From assembly GCA_001544595.2 (NCBI GenBank), contig FCOH02000011.1:165858-229857 (forward strand): a DNA stretch of 64,000 nucleotides. Direction: 5' to 3'. Position numbers and translations under genes: made by a program. The DNA comes from Caballeronia peredens (lineage in GTDB: Bacteria; Pseudomonadota; Gammaproteobacteria; Burkholderiales; Burkholderiaceae). The first letter of the stretch is position 1. Each line of letters starts with the position of its first letter. The notes beneath the pieces were generated by a model. It searched no databases and had not been told where the DNA came from. It saw only the letters and a list, made by a program, of their open reading frames with translations. Of the stretch, positions 34,235 through 43,822 are shown piece after piece.

Positions 34235-35236
34235 ATGAATGCACGCGCAGAAGCGCCGCCACCGCTGCACCGGCAACTCATGCAGTACGACGAGTTGCTG
34301 GGCTACCGGTTCGTGCCGGGGCTGAAGGTGCGGATTCCGCACGAGGGCGGCGGCTATCTCGTCAAGACGAATGGCGCAGGCTTTCGCTGCAATCACGAGG
34401 CAACGCCGCAGAAGAACCGCGCGCATCGCGTGCTGGTGTTCGGCGACTCCTACACGGCGGGCGACGGCGTAAGCAACGGCAAGCGCTATTCCGACGTACT
34501 CGAAGAAAATCTGCCCGACACCGAAGTGCTCAACTTCGGCCTGTCCGGCAGCGGGACGGATCAGCAATACCTCATCTATCGCGAGTTCGCGCAGAAGATC
34601 GACTTCGATGCGGTCGTGATCAGCGTGCTCGTCGAGAACATTCAGCGCAATGTGGTGAAGCATCGCGAGTGGGCGGATCGCGAAGGCGCGGCACTTCATG
34701 TGCCGAAGCCCTGGTTCGAACTGTCCGATTGCGGCGCGATCGCATTGCAGGGCGTGCCCGTGCCTCAGCCGTTTCATCGCGATGCGGATCAACCCGAGCC
34801 CGATGCGGGCGGCCTGCTTTCCCGCGCGCGCAAGATGGTCAACGGTATGGGGCCGGAGTTCAAGGACAAGGTGCAGAAGCTCACGCGGTTTCAGCCGCTG
34901 CCCGAATACGATTCGCGCGACAGCCACGCGTGGAGACTTTTGCGCGCGATCCTTCTGCACTGGATCAGCGAAGTCAAAGTGCCCGTGATGATCGCCGTGC
35001 TGCCTGTGTATCAGTACGTCGAGAAGACCGCGAGCTATACGAACGTGCGCAAGCGCTTCGACGAACTCGCGGCCGATTGCGGCGCGCCCGTGCATCACAT
35101 CGTGGACGACCTGTGGAAGTTCGGCGACGAGGAACGCCGCGGCTTCCGTTTTCGCGGCGACGTGCATATGACGCCGCCTGCGCATCGGGCCGTGGGCGTT
35201 GCGATGGCTGACTATCTTCGACCCCTCATTGGATAA
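34235..35236 (+). CDS. SGNH/GDSL-type hydrolase
   Basis: 333 residues. Block I is VLVFGDSYTAGDGV with nucleophile Ser72, block II FGLSGSGTDQQ, and the terminal block GDVHMTPPAHRAVG supplies the catalytic Asp/His. No signal peptide is visible. The N-terminal 60 residues (LMQYDELLGYRFVPGLKVRI) resemble the entry part of SGNH proteins found in polysaccharide or secondary-metabolite clusters. RBS GGAGAG lies just upstream. The next gene, a carbamoyltransferase, starts 5 bases after the stop, so the two are surely co-transcribed. It may remove or transfer an acyl group on the carbamoylated product; this is inference. Confidence 0.82.
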   Translation: MNARAEAPPPLHRQLMQYDELLGYRFVPGLKVRIPHEGGGYLVKTNGAGFRCNHEATPQKNRAHRVLVFGDSYTAGDGVSNGKRYSDVLEENLPDTEVLNFGLSGSGTDQQYLIYREFAQKIDFDAVVISVLVENIQRNVVKHREWADREGAALHVPKPWFELSDCGAIALQGVPVPQPFHRDADQPEPDAGGLLSRARKMVNGMGPEFKDKVQKLTRFQPLPEYDSRDSHAWRLLRAILLHWISEVKVPVMIAVLPVYQYVEKTASYTNVRKRFDELAADCGAPVHHIVDDLWKFGDEERRGFRFRGDVHMTPPAHRAVGVAMADYLRPLIG

Positions 35237-35241
35237 CGATA

Positions 35242-37074
35242 ATGACACGGTACGTACTCGGCATTTCGGCCTTCTATCACGACTCGGCGGCGGCGATCCT
35301 CAAGGACGGCGAGATCATCGCGGCCGCGCAGGAAGAGCGCTTCACGCGCAAGCGCCACGATGCCGGCTTTCCGGCCGGCGCGATCAATTACTGTCTCGAG
35401 GAAGCGGAGATCGACGGCAGCGACCTTTCGGCCATCGCGTTCTATGACGATCCGGCGCTGACCGCCGATCGCATCATCCGTTCGTCGATCGCCTTCGCGC
35501 CGCAATCGCAGGCGTTTTTCACCAAGGCGGTCAAGTCGTTCTTCGGCGTAAAGCCCTATTTCAAGGAGCAGATTCGCGAGATGCTCGCGTGCGACGACGT
35601 GCCGATCTATTTCTCGCGACATCACTATTCGCATGCGGCATCGGCGTTCTTTCCTTCGCCGTTCCAGGAAGCGGCGGTGCTGTGCGTCGACGGCGTCGGA
35701 GAATGGTCGACGACGAGTCTTGCATTCGGCAGCGGTTCGAAGCTCGATATCCTCAAGGAAATCCGCTATCCGCATTCGCTCGGATTGCTCTATAGCGCGT
35801 TCACGTTCTATTGCGGCTTCAAGGTCAACAGCGGCGAATACAAGCTGATGGGCCTCGCGCCTTACGGCAGGCCGGTGTATGCGGACAAGATCAAAGAGCA
35901 TCTCATCGATATCAAGGCAGACGGTTCGTTCCGCCTGAATCTCGATTACTTCGATTTTCATCGCGGGCTCGTGCTCACGAACGATCATTTCCATGAACTC
36001 TTCGGCGGTGCGCCGCGCACGCCTGAAACGCGCATCTCGCGGCGCGAGATGGATCTCGCGGCATCGATCCAGGCCGTCACCGAAGAAGTCATGGTCAAGC
36101 TGTGCTACGGCCTGAAGCAACTGACCGGAGCGACGAAGCTGTGCCTCGCGGGCGGCGTCGCGCTCAATTGCGTCGCCAACGGCAAGATCCTGCGCGAAGG
36201 CGTATTCGACGAAATCTGGATTCAGCCGGCTGCGGGCGACGCCGGCGGTGCGATCGGCGCGGCATACCTTGCCGACTTCAACGTGCTCGGCGGCAAGCGG
36301 CGCGAAGTCGTGCCGCAGAGCGATTCGCAAAGCGGCAGCTTCATCGGTCCGGCATATCGCGACGACGAAATACTGTCGTTCATGCAGCGGCAGGGCGCGG
36401 TCTGGCACAAGCTGCCGGAGGGTGCCGAGGGCGCGAAGCACGTGGCGTCGATTCTCGCTGAAGAGAAGATCGTCGGCATGTTCTCGGGGCGCATGGAATT
36501 CGGCCCGCGTTCGCTCGGCGCGCGCTCGATTCTGGGCGACCCGCGCGCGGCCGACACGCAATCGCGCATGAACCTCAAGATCAAGTTCCGCGAGTCGTTC
36601 CGGCCGTTCGCACCGATCGTGCTGAAGGAGCGCGCAGCAGATTACTTCGACATCGACGCGGACAGTCCCTACATGCTGCTCGTCGCGCCGGTGAAGGAAG
36701 AGCGGCGTCTCACGCCGGACGATGCGGCCGATCCGGAGGACATGCTCGAAATCGTGAATGCCGTGCGCAGCGACGTGCCCGCGATCACGCACGTCGATTA
36801 CAGCGCGCGCATCCAGACCGTGACGCAGGACGTGAACCCGCGCATGTTCTCCGTGCTCAAGGCATTCGATGAATTGACCGGTTGCCCGGTGCTCGTCAAC
36901 ACATCGTTCAATGTGCGCGGCGAGCCGATCGTGTGCACGCCCGAGGACGCCTATCGCTGCTTCATGAGAACCGAGATCGACGCGCTCGTGCTGGGGGATT
37001 ACATCCTCTATCGCGAAGAGCAGGCCGCCGTCGAAATGGATGAATCCTGGAAGAAGGAGTATGAACTTGACTGA
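35242..37074 (+). CDS. Carbamoyltransferase of the NodU/CmcH family
   Basis: 610 residues. The N-terminal Kae1-like part opens with YVLGISAFYHDSAAAILKDG and holds the metal-binding HHxxH (His127, His128, His131 in SRHHYSHAA). The C-terminal part has GRMEFGPRSLGARSILGDPR and LVNTSFNVRGEPIV, typical of NodU, CmcH and TobZ. The enzyme makes carbamoyl-AMP from carbamoyl phosphate and ATP and passes the carbamoyl group to a hydroxyl. No acceptor or glycosyltransferase is encoded nearby, so the product is unknown. The stop overlaps the following small gene by 14 bases. Confidence 0.93.
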   Translation: MTRYVLGISAFYHDSAAAILKDGEIIAAAQEERFTRKRHDAGFPAGAINYCLEEAEIDGSDLSAIAFYDDPALTADRIIRSSIAFAPQSQAFFTKAVKSFFGVKPYFKEQIREMLACDDVPIYFSRHHYSHAASAFFPSPFQEAAVLCVDGVGEWSTTSLAFGSGSKLDILKEIRYPHSLGLLYSAFTFYCGFKVNSGEYKLMGLAPYGRPVYADKIKEHLIDIKADGSFRLNLDYFDFHRGLVLTNDHFHELFGGAPRTPETRISRREMDLAASIQAVTEEVMVKLCYGLKQLTGATKLCLAGGVALNCVANGKILREGVFDEIWIQPAAGDAGGAIGAAYLADFNVLGGKRREVVPQSDSQSGSFIGPAYRDDEILSFMQRQGAVWHKLPEGAEGAKHVASILAEEKIVGMFSGRMEFGPRSLGARSILGDPRAADTQSRMNLKIKFRESFRPFAPIVLKERAADYFDIDADSPYMLLVAPVKEERRLTPDDAADPEDMLEIVNAVRSDVPAITHVDYSARIQTVTQDVNPRMFSVLKAFDELTGCPVLVNTSFNVRGEPIVCTPEDAYRCFMRTEIDALVLGDYILYREEQAAVEMDESWKKEYELD

Positions 37075-37369
37075 TGCCGACCTGAACCAATTCTTCGCAT
37101 CGAAACTCGCGAACCTGAAGCCTGAAGTTCAGGGCTTCATTCCGACGCAATTCGATGCGAATTGCGACTCGTATCTGCAAGACGTGTTCGAACCGGAGCC
37201 GATCGTCAGTCAGGATGACATGATCAGTTCGCTCGTCGAAATCTGGCGGCGTCAGGGACTCGAATCGCTTGCGGCGCTGGAGCCGGAGTTCCGGCGCATT
37301 GCGCAGGCGTTGCGCGCGACCGATCAGGAAACCCAGCAGGTCTCGAACTTCATCTACGCGATGTATTGA
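37061..37369 (+). CDS. Small acidic protein of unknown function linked to carbamoyltransferase
   Basis: 102 residues. The ATG at 37061 has AAGAAGGAGT directly upstream, a strong RBS inside the end of the carbamoyltransferase gene. The product is mostly helical and acidic, with a central EPEPIVSQDDMISSLVEIWR and Gln-rich QALRATDQETQQ, and no membrane helix or signal. I recognise no family. The overlap suggests translational coupling and a role with the carbamoyltransferase, perhaps as a carrier or partner. There is no Ser in an acyl-carrier-type DSL motif. Confidence 0.7.
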   Translation: MNLTDADLNQFFASKLANLKPEVQGFIPTQFDANCDSYLQDVFEPEPIVSQDDMISSLVEIWRRQGLESLAALEPEFRRIAQALRATDQETQQVSNFIYAMY

Positions 37370-37388
37370 TGCGACGCTGAAAGCAACA

Positions 37389-37416
37389 AAAAGGGCCGCG
37401 TAATCGCGGCCCTTTT
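37389..37416. terminator. Bidirectional intrinsic terminator
   Basis: AAAAGGGCCGCG (37389-37400) and CGCGGCCCTTTT (37405-37416) pair around TAAT. A-run and T-run on the two sides allow it to end both the carbamoyltransferase cluster and the convergent permease transcript. Confidence 0.9.
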
Positions 37417-37421
37417 GCATT

Positions 37422-38939
37422 TCATCGGCGGGCGGCCTGACCGGACGATGCCTCTCGCTCGTTGCGCAATCTGCTGTGGCGAATGCCATAGGCGAAGTAG
37501 ATCACGATGCCGATCGCCATCCAAATGATGAGCCGGATCCATGTGTCGGCGGGCAGTCCGGCCATCAGGAAGAGCGAAGAAAGCGCGCCCAGCGGCGCGA
37601 CGATGAACACGGCCGGCGTCTTGAACGCGCGCTCGAGATTCGGCTGCGTGATGCGCAGCACGAGCACGCCGATGCACACCACCATGAACGCGAACAAGGT
37701 GCCGATGCTCACCAGTTCGCCGACCAGCCCGATCGGCAGCAGCCCGGCGAGAATCATGACGACGATGCCCGTGATGATCGTCGTGATGTAGGGCGTGTGA
37801 AAGCGCGGATGAATCTTCGACGCGAACGGCGGCAGCAGGCCGTCCCGCGCCATCGAATAGAAGATGCGCGGCTGCGAGAGCAGCAGCACGAGGATCACGG
37901 ACGTGAGACCGAAGATCGCGCCGAGCTTCACGATGGGCGAGAGCCAGCGCATGCCGATCGCATCGACGCCGACGGCGATCGGGTCCGACACGTTCAGCTT
38001 GTCGTACGGCACGATGCCCGTCAGCACGTAGGACACGAGCACGTAGAGAATCGTGCAGATCGTGAGCGAGCCGAGCAGTCCGATCGGCATGTCGCGTCTC
38101 GGATTGCGCGTTTCCTGCGCCACGCACGACACCGAATCGAAGCCGATATAAGCAAAGAACACGACCGCCGCGCCGCGCAGCACGCCGCTCATGCCGAACA
38201 CGCCCGACTCGCCGGTATTGGGCGGAATGAACGCGCCCGTCGGATTCTTCGCCGTGACCCAGTGGCCCGTGTCGACATACGCAATGCCCGCGCCGATGAA
38301 CGCCAGCACGATCAGCACCTTGATGATCACGATGACGCTGTTCACGCGTGCCGACTCGCGAATGCCGACGACGAGCAGGATCGTGATGAGCCCGACGATC
38401 ACCATCGCGGGCACGTTGAGCACCGCGCCTGCGTGACTCCAGCCGTGGCCGGGCTCATAGGAGAAGGGCGCTTTCGAGAGCTGCTCGGGTATGTCGATGC
38501 CGAACGAATGCAGAAAGCTCACGACATAGCCCGACCAGCCGATTGCAACCGTCGTTGCGCCGACCGCGTATTCGAGAATCAGATCCCAGCCGATGAGCCA
38601 GGCGATCAGTTCGCCCATCGTCGCGTAGGCGTATGTGTAGGCGCTGCCGGAGACCGGCACGGTCGAGGCCATTTCCGCATAGCAAAGGCCCGCGAGTGCG
38701 CAGACGATCGCCCCGCACACGAACGACAGGATGATGGCCGGCCCCGCGTTGGTGGCCGCCGCGTGGCCCGTCAGCACGAAAATGCCCGCGCCGATGATAC
38801 AGCCGACGCCGAGCATCACCACGTCGAGTGCTGTGAGCGAGCGTTTGAGCGCATGTCCGCCGTGCTCCTGAAGCACTTCGTCGTTTTCGGCCGCTTCGCT
38901 TTGCAGCGCAGCGACACTCTTTCTTTGCATGACGGTCAC
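37422..38939 (-). CDS. APC-superfamily amino acid permease
   Basis: 505 residues with about twelve to fourteen membrane helices. The cytoplasmic N-terminus leads into [20 protein letters not shown], the unwound first helix of APC carriers. [20 protein letters not shown] and [20 protein letters not shown] follow, as in the cationic/YhdG-like subgroup. It is a proton- or exchange-coupled importer of amino acids; cationic or aromatic substrates cannot be told apart. An alternative ATG three codons in (MQRKS) is possible. Its stop lies 5 bases from the shared terminator. Confidence 0.9.
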   Translation of the reverse strand: MTVMQRKSVAALQSEAAENDEVLQEHGGHALKRSLTALDVVMLGVGCIIGAGIFVLTGHAAATNAGPAIILSFVCGAIVCALAGLCYAEMASTVPVSGSAYTYAYATMGELIAWLIGWDLILEYAVGATTVAIGWSGYVVSFLHSFGIDIPEQLSKAPFSYEPGHGWSHAGAVLNVPAMVIVGLITILLVVGIRESARVNSVIVIIKVLIVLAFIGAGIAYVDTGHWVTAKNPTGAFIPPNTGESGVFGMSGVLRGAAVVFFAYIGFDSVSCVAQETRNPRRDMPIGLLGSLTICTILYVLVSYVLTGIVPYDKLNVSDPIAVGVDAIGMRWLSPIVKLGAIFGLTSVILVLLLSQPRIFYSMARDGLLPPFASKIHPRFHTPYITTIITGIVVMILAGLLPIGLVGELVSIGTLFAFMVVCIGVLVLRITQPNLERAFKTPAVFIVAPLGALSSLFLMAGLPADTWIRLIIWMAIGIVIYFAYGIRHSRLRNEREASSGQAARR

Positions 38940-39381
38940 GATCGCCTCCTGTGCGGCGGCAGCGTGGCCGCGCCAGGTGGCGCGGCGCAGACTTGCCGCC
39001 CGTTCAAGTGCGGGGTGTTTCGCGTTCCTGCTGGGTCACGTTCGAATGGTTTTTCATATGCATATATCGTTTCGTGATAGCAGATTTTGCCGGGGAATTC
39101 GAGCAGAGTTCGCCGCGGCGACTCCCGTGCCGAGATCGGCCATGTGCGCCCGTTCGCCGCGAGCGGCATGCAGCACAAAGCGTGCCGCTGCCCCGGTTAA
39201 AGGTTTATTCTTGTCGCTGCACTGCAAGGCCACATCGGCGCCGCGGACTTTCCGAGGCGAGATGCCTCGCCGTGCGCGGCGCACTATAATCGCGTTGAAA
39301 GTTGCCCATTTCAGCCCGGAATCCGTTCCTGCCCGACGTGCGGAACGCTCACCGGAATCCTGTCTAACGTGGAGATTGAAG
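38940..39381. promoter_or_regulatory. Divergent promoter region of permease and peroxiredoxin genes
   Basis: About 440 bases without a gene. A consensus -10 TATAAT lies at 39285-39290, about 90 bases before the peroxiredoxin start, with no good -35. On the other side an AT-rich block with TTTTTCATATGCATATATCG at about 39050 may serve the permease. No operator was recognised. Confidence 0.45.
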
Positions 39382-40038
39382 ATGTCCATACGCATTGGTG
39401 ATGAAGCCCCCGATTTCACGGCGGAAACGACCGAAGGCACGATCCGCTTTCATGAATGGATCGGCGACAAGTGGGCCATTCTGTTCTCGCATCCGAAGGA
39501 CTTCACGCCCGTCTGCACGACCGAACTCGGCTACATGGCGAAGCTGAAGCCCGAATTCGAGAAGCGCAATACGAAGGTGATCGGGCTCTCGATCGATCCG
39601 GTCACGAACCACTCGCAGTGGGCGAAAGATATCGAGGAAACGCAGGGCACCGCGGTCAATTATCCGATGATCGGCGACGCCGATCTGAACGTCGCGAAGC
39701 TCTACGACATGATCCATCCGAACGCGAGCGGCGGCAGCCCGCGCACAGCGGTCGACAACGCGACGATCCGCGCCGTGTTCCTGATCGGCCCGGACAAGAA
39801 AGTGAAGGCTACGTTCACGTATCCGATGAGCGCGGGCCGCAATTTCGACGAAGTGCTGCGTCTGCTCGACGCGCTGCAGCTGAACGCGAAGCACACGGTC
39901 GCCACGCCGGTGAACTGGCGTCCGGGCGACGACGTCATCATTCCGACTTCGGTATCGGACGACGACGCGAAGAAGAAGTATCCGGACGGCTTCAAGACGC
40001 TGAAGCCCTACTTGCGCACGGTCGCGCAACCGAAGTAA
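39382..40038 (+). CDS. 1-Cys peroxiredoxin (Prx6 type)
   Basis: 218 residues, the usual length of Prx6-type enzymes. The peroxidatic Cys45 is in HPKDFTPVCTTELG, and the later Prx6 region DNATIRAVFLIGPDKKVK and YPMSAGRNFDEVLRLLDALQ is present. There is no resolving Cys. It reduces hydrogen and organic peroxides in the cytoplasm. GGAG lies 8 bases before the ATG at 39382; the open frame upstream of that has no domain content. A strong terminator follows, and a ferritin-like gene converges on it. Confidence 0.94.
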   Translation: MSIRIGDEAPDFTAETTEGTIRFHEWIGDKWAILFSHPKDFTPVCTTELGYMAKLKPEFEKRNTKVIGLSIDPVTNHSQWAKDIEETQGTAVNYPMIGDADLNVAKLYDMIHPNASGGSPRTAVDNATIRAVFLIGPDKKVKATFTYPMSAGRNFDEVLRLLDALQLNAKHTVATPVNWRPGDDVIIPTSVSDDDAKKKYPDGFKTLKPYLRTVAQPK

Positions 40039-40063
40039 TTCCGCGCATTCGTTGAGCGCCCAG

Positions 40064-40099
40064 ACGCCGGTCCGCATCACGCGGACCGGCGTTTTCTTT
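40064..40099. terminator. Intrinsic terminator after peroxiredoxin gene
   Basis: ACGCCGGTCCGC (40064-40075) pairs with GCGGACCGGCGT (40081-40092) around ATCAC, followed by TTTCTTTG. It also lies just past the end of the convergent ferritin-like gene. Confidence 0.88.
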
Positions 40100-40111
40100 G
40101 AGCGCATGACT

Positions 40112-40585
40112 TCAGGAGTGACCGGTTCGCCGCTCAGGCGATGTATCGACTTCGCCGGGGCGCCGCAGCATCTTGTCCACTTCGCCTGCGTGCATTTCCT
40201 CGACGTGGATCATCTGACGCGCGTATTCCTCCAGCGCGACGGAGCGGCCTTCCACGACGCCGAGCAAGTCGCGATAAAGATTGAGCGCGACTTCTTCGGC
40301 CTGCAGCGATTCGCGCAGGATCGATGCGATATCGAACGTATGCGTGTCGAGCAGCGGACCGATCTGCAGCGACGGATACGCGCCCATCGTGGTGATCCAT
40401 TCGCCGGCCTGATGCGCGTGCAATAGCGATTCATCGGCTTGCGCGCGCAACCAGGACACGATCGGAATCCGGCCGAAGCCGAACACGAGAAACGAATAGT
40501 GGGTGTAACGCACGACGCCTGCCAGTTCGGATTCGAGAATCTTGTTCAGGACGCCGACGACCTTTTCCTTTTCGAGCTCTGCCAT
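40112..40585 (-). CDS. Ferritin-like di-iron protein (bacterioferritin-like)
   Basis: 157 residues forming a predicted four-helix bundle. Candidate iron ligands are Glu in LESELAGVVRYTHY, Glu/His in ADESLLHAHQAGEW, Glu in LQAEEVALNLYRDLL and Glu/His in IHVEEMHAGEVDK. The spacing in the second helix (E-x3-H) differs from bacterioferritin, and the heme Met of Bfr is not obvious. It could store iron or act as an oxidase or Dps-like protector. RBS GGAGG precedes the ATG. Convergence with a peroxiredoxin fits oxidative-stress defence, but they are separate transcripts. Confidence 0.82.
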   Translation of the reverse strand: MAELEKEKVVGVLNKILESELAGVVRYTHYSFLVFGFGRIPIVSWLRAQADESLLHAHQAGEWITTMGAYPSLQIGPLLDTHTFDIASILRESLQAEEVALNLYRDLLGVVEGRSVALEEYARQMIHVEEMHAGEVDKMLRRPGEVDTSPERRTGHS

Positions 40586-40818
40586 TCTTGCCTCCGTTTT
40601 TCAACGCCGGGCGCTCCGTGGGACGGATGGGCCATGACTCATCGCATGCGGGGCTTCACACATTGTAGTCACGACCACGGCGCATGCGTGGTGAAACTGC
40701 GGAGTCGGAGCGCGCAAGATGCGCTCCCGGCGTGAACAAAGGCGGTGCGACGGCCTCGCGGCCGCGGCAGGGAATGACCCCCGCGCGCGGAAAGCGCGCG
40801 AGAGGCTGAAACGGCCGC

Positions 40819-41529
40819 TTAAGCCATTTCCTCGATCCAAAGTGACGTGGCTCCCGCGAGTACGTGCGACATCGCGATGCGGGCCCCGTCGGCGTCGTTC
40901 GCCTCGATGGCGCGCACGACCCGGCCGTAATCGGCAAGCTGCGATTCCGGCACGCGCGGCAACGCATGCGGCTGGGTGCGCAAGGCCGCCTTCATCGTCT
41001 TGATGCCGACGCGCACGACGCTGCCCATCTGCCGCAGCAACTCGTCGCCGCTCGCCTCGACGATGGCGGCCTGCAATGCATCTTCCGATGCGGCCTGCAG
41101 TGCCTCAGACGGGCTCGCATGCACGAGCCGCTGATACGCCGCATTGATCGATATACGCTGATGGCGGTTCGCACGCGTCGCGGCGAGCGCGGCGGCCGGC
41201 GGATCGACGAGCGAACGGAATTCGATCAGCCTGCGTATGCAGTCCGGGTCCGGCAGCGCCCGCAGACGCCACTCGGCGACCTCCGGATCCATGATGAGCC
41301 ATTCGCGTGCGGGCTTGATGCGCGTGCCCGTTTTGGGCCGCACGTCGAGCATGCGTCGCGAGATGAGAATGCTCAGCGCCTCGCGCATGATGGTTCGGCT
41401 TACGCCGTGCTTCTTGGAAAGAAGCACTTGTGGCGGCAGCACGTTGTCCTGGTATTCGCCGCTCACGATGCCCGCGACGAGTTGATTCACGACGCGCTTG
41501 ACGAGCGATGCTTCATATCCATGATTCAT
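40819..41529 (-). CDS. GntR/FadR-family transcriptional regulator
   Basis: 236 residues. The winged helix is seen in LVAGIVSGEYQDNVLPPQVLL and KKHGVSRTIMREALSILISR. The helical FadR-type effector domain follows (IRRLIEFRSLVDPPAAALAA). I chose the ATG at 41529; the open frame further upstream is not conserved-looking. It diverges from the PanE-like reductase gene with 470 bases between them. The imperfect dyad AACAATATGGTT at 41798-41809 is a possible operator. Ligand and targets are unknown. Confidence 0.88.
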   Translation of the reverse strand: MNHGYEASLVKRVVNQLVAGIVSGEYQDNVLPPQVLLSKKHGVSRTIMREALSILISRRMLDVRPKTGTRIKPAREWLIMDPEVAEWRLRALPDPDCIRRLIEFRSLVDPPAAALAATRANRHQRISINAAYQRLVHASPSEALQAASEDALQAAIVEASGDELLRQMGSVVRVGIKTMKAALRTQPHALPRVPESQLADYGRVVRAIEANDADGARIAMSHVLAGATSLWIEEMA

Positions 41530-41999
41530 TTTTTTGTTCTCGTGATAACGCCCACGCTTCTGGCTCCCCGCGCTCGTCGCCGAACGGAATGGCCCGCGCA
41601 TTATGTGTTCCGACGCTTCGGTGCGCCTCGCAGCCAAACGCGCACGTCTGGCGCTCGCCCCCCGGCATGCCGATAGTGGTCCCCCGGTTTCAGCCAGTCG
41701 ATGCGGACTGCTCCGCACCCACCCCATAGCGGTCGATTCTTGTATGGACAGCATCGTCGATCCGCTGAAAGAAGCGTATATCCGGGCGACCCGGTTTAAC
41801 AATATGGTTCACCGCTAATTCGACTGACTATCGTGCGTCCGCACACAAAGTCGCGCAGGCCGGGCAAGCGACGCGATTTTCTTCGCGACGCGCAAGCGTT
41901 TGCGCGTCGTAGGTTATGCGAAGCATCGTCTCCTTTGGTCCGCACTATTTCATGTGTTACCTTTGCGAGCCAATGCAATGCAACGAGGAGAAGGGAAAC
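41530..41999. other. Intergenic region between FadR-type regulator and PanE-like gene
   Basis: About 470 bases without a credible gene. It contains the dyad AACAATATGGTT (41798-41809) and, right before ATG 42000, a strong RBS GAGGAGAAGG. Otherwise I see nothing in it. Confidence 0.4.
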
Positions 42000-42893
42000 A
42001 TGAAAGTCGCCGTCATGGGCGCGGGCGCCGTCGGCTGTTACTACGGCGGGATGCTCGCGCGCGCGGGTCACGAGGTCGTGCTGATCGCGCGGCCGCAGCA
42101 TGTCGAGGCCATCGCGCAGGAGGGCCTGCGGCTCGACACGCAACATTTCGACGAACGCGTGCGCGTGTCCGCAAGCACGGAAGCGAACGCCGTGCAGGGC
42201 GCGCATCTCGTGCTCTTCTGCGTCAAGTCCACCGATACCGACAGCGCGGCTCAAGCACTCGCGCCTCATCTCGAACGTGACGCGCTCGTGCTGTCGCTGC
42301 AAAACGGCGTGGAGAACGCGGCGCGTCTGCGCGAACTGCTGCCGCAGGAAGCGGCGGCCGCCGTGGTGTACGTGGCATCGGAAATGGCGGGGCCCGGGCA
42401 TATACGGCATCACGGACGTGGCGAACTCGTGATAGAGCCGTCGACGAAGAGCGAAGAAGTCGCGCGCACGTTCGCCGAAGCCGGGGTGCCGACCGAGATC
42501 TCCGACAACGTGCGCGGTGCGCTATGGGCCAAGCTCGTGCTGAACTGCGCGTACAACGCGCTTTCCGCGATCACTCAGACGCCTTACGGCAAGCTCGTGC
42601 AAGGCGAGGGCGTGACGCGCGCGATGCGCGATGTCGTCGACGAATGCCTGGCCGTGGCGACCGCCGACGGCGTGACGATCCCCGGCGATGTGGACGCCGC
42701 CGTGCGACGCATCGCGGAAACAATGCCGAACCAGTTTTCATCGACGGCGCAGGATCTGGCGCGCGGCAAGACGAGCGAAATCGATCATCTGAACGGGTTG
42801 ATCGTGCGGCGCGGTGAGGCGCTCGGCGTGTCCACGCCCGCAAATCGCCTGCTTCACGTGCTCGTCAAGCTGATTGAAAACAAAGCGGCTTGA
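42000..42893 (+). CDS. 2-dehydropantoate 2-reductase family protein (PanE/ApbA-like)
   Basis: 297 residues. The N-terminal NADPH-binding motif is MGAGAVGCYYGGMLARAGHE; LSLQNGVEN and LWAKLVLNCAYNALSAITQT (with catalytic Lys) follow. Activity on ketopantoate is plausible, but Burkholderiaceae carry several paralogues, some in aromatic or hydroxyacid catabolism, so I give no symbol. ATG 42000 is supported by GAGGAGAAGG; the upstream in-frame ATG at 41916 adds a Cys-containing tail before the Rossmann fold. Confidence 0.9.
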   Translation: MKVAVMGAGAVGCYYGGMLARAGHEVVLIARPQHVEAIAQEGLRLDTQHFDERVRVSASTEANAVQGAHLVLFCVKSTDTDSAAQALAPHLERDALVLSLQNGVENAARLRELLPQEAAAAVVYVASEMAGPGHIRHHGRGELVIEPSTKSEEVARTFAEAGVPTEISDNVRGALWAKLVLNCAYNALSAITQTPYGKLVQGEGVTRAMRDVVDECLAVATADGVTIPGDVDAAVRRIAETMPNQFSSTAQDLARGKTSEIDHLNGLIVRRGEALGVSTPANRLLHVLVKLIENKAA

Positions 42894-42981
42894 CGAGCAT
42901 CGCGGCGTCGGGCACGGCCGATGCTGAGTTTGTAGTACGCGCATCAAACATCGCGCGTCCTCTACAAACCGGAGATTCACC

Positions 42982-43314
42982 ATGAAATCGTTCGTCAAAG
43001 CACTGGCCGTCGCCGTCGTCGTGGTGGCGCCGGCTCTCTCCTTTGCACAAACCGATTCGTCGCTCTCGCGTGCTCAGGTCAAACAGGATCTGCGACAGGT
43101 GGAAGCGGCGGGTTATGACCCGTCGCGTTCGGATCAGACTTCGTATCCCTCGGATATCCAGGCTGCCGAAAGCCGAGTTTCGCGCCAGAATGGTGCAGCG
43201 CCCGCCGATATGAATTCGTATGGCGGCACAACGGGCGGCGCGTCGGCGTCCGGCATGCGGGCAATGCGGCCGATGAACAATGACGGAACCAAGCCGGTCT
43301 ACTTCGGCCATTGA
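42982..43314 (+). CDS. DUF4148-type small periplasmic protein
   Basis: 110 residues. A Sec signal (VKALAVAVVVVAPALSFAQ) is followed by the DUF4148 pattern LSRAQVKQDLRQVEAAGYDP and a flexible tail rich in Ser, Gly and Met. This small family is abundant in Burkholderia and its relatives; its function is unknown. GGAG lies 7 bases before the ATG. It stands alone between the PanE-like gene and a DUF427 gene. Confidence 0.85.
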   Translation: MKSFVKALAVAVVVVAPALSFAQTDSSLSRAQVKQDLRQVEAAGYDPSRSDQTSYPSDIQAAESRVSRQNGAAPADMNSYGGTTGGASASGMRAMRPMNNDGTKPVYFGH

Positions 43315-43387
43315 TATGGGCGTGGTGCCGCGCCTTGTAGTTGCATGAGCGCGGCGTGTTGTGCGTCATTTCGGCAGGAGCGCTACC

Positions 43388-43810
43388 ATGATTTCTCCGC
43401 GCGTTTCTTCGCGCATCAGCAGGCAAAGACTCATGGACAAAGCCGTCAAGATTCCCGGACCCGATCATCCGATTACCGTTGAACGCAGTCCCTTGCACGT
43501 GGTCGTGAAAGCGGGCGGGCGCGTGATCGTCGATACGACCGAAGCGCTGGCGCTTCGCGAAGCGACATACCCCGAGGTGCTATACGTGCCGCGTAAGGAC
43601 GTGGACATGTCGCAACTAGAGCGCACGTCGCATACGACTTATTGTCCTTACAAAGGGGAATGCAGCTACTACAGCATTCCCGCCGCCGGCGACAAGGCGG
43701 TCAATGCCGTCTGGACCTATGAATCGCCTTATGAATCCGTCGCGGTCATCAAGGATCATCTGGCGTTCTATCGTGATCGCGTGGACTCGTTCGAAACGCG
43801 CGACGCCTGA
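43388..43810 (+). CDS. DUF427-domain protein
   Basis: 140 residues from ATG 43388, which has AGGAG 8 bases upstream; ATG 43433 (MDKAVKIPGP) is the alternative and starts directly before the domain. DUF427 features are HPITVERSPLHVVVKAGGRV, PEVLYVPRKDVDM, HTTYCPYKGECSYYSI and VWTYESPY. The family forms a small beta-barrel of unknown function. Conserved Cys and Tyr residues are intact. It converges with an ArgP-like regulator (12-base gap). Confidence 0.88.
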   Translation: MISPRVSSRISRQRLMDKAVKIPGPDHPITVERSPLHVVVKAGGRVIVDTTEALALREATYPEVLYVPRKDVDMSQLERTSHTTYCPYKGECSYYSIPAAGDKAVNAVWTYESPYESVAVIKDHLAFYRDRVDSFETRDA

Positions 43811-43822
43811 TACTCAATTTTC

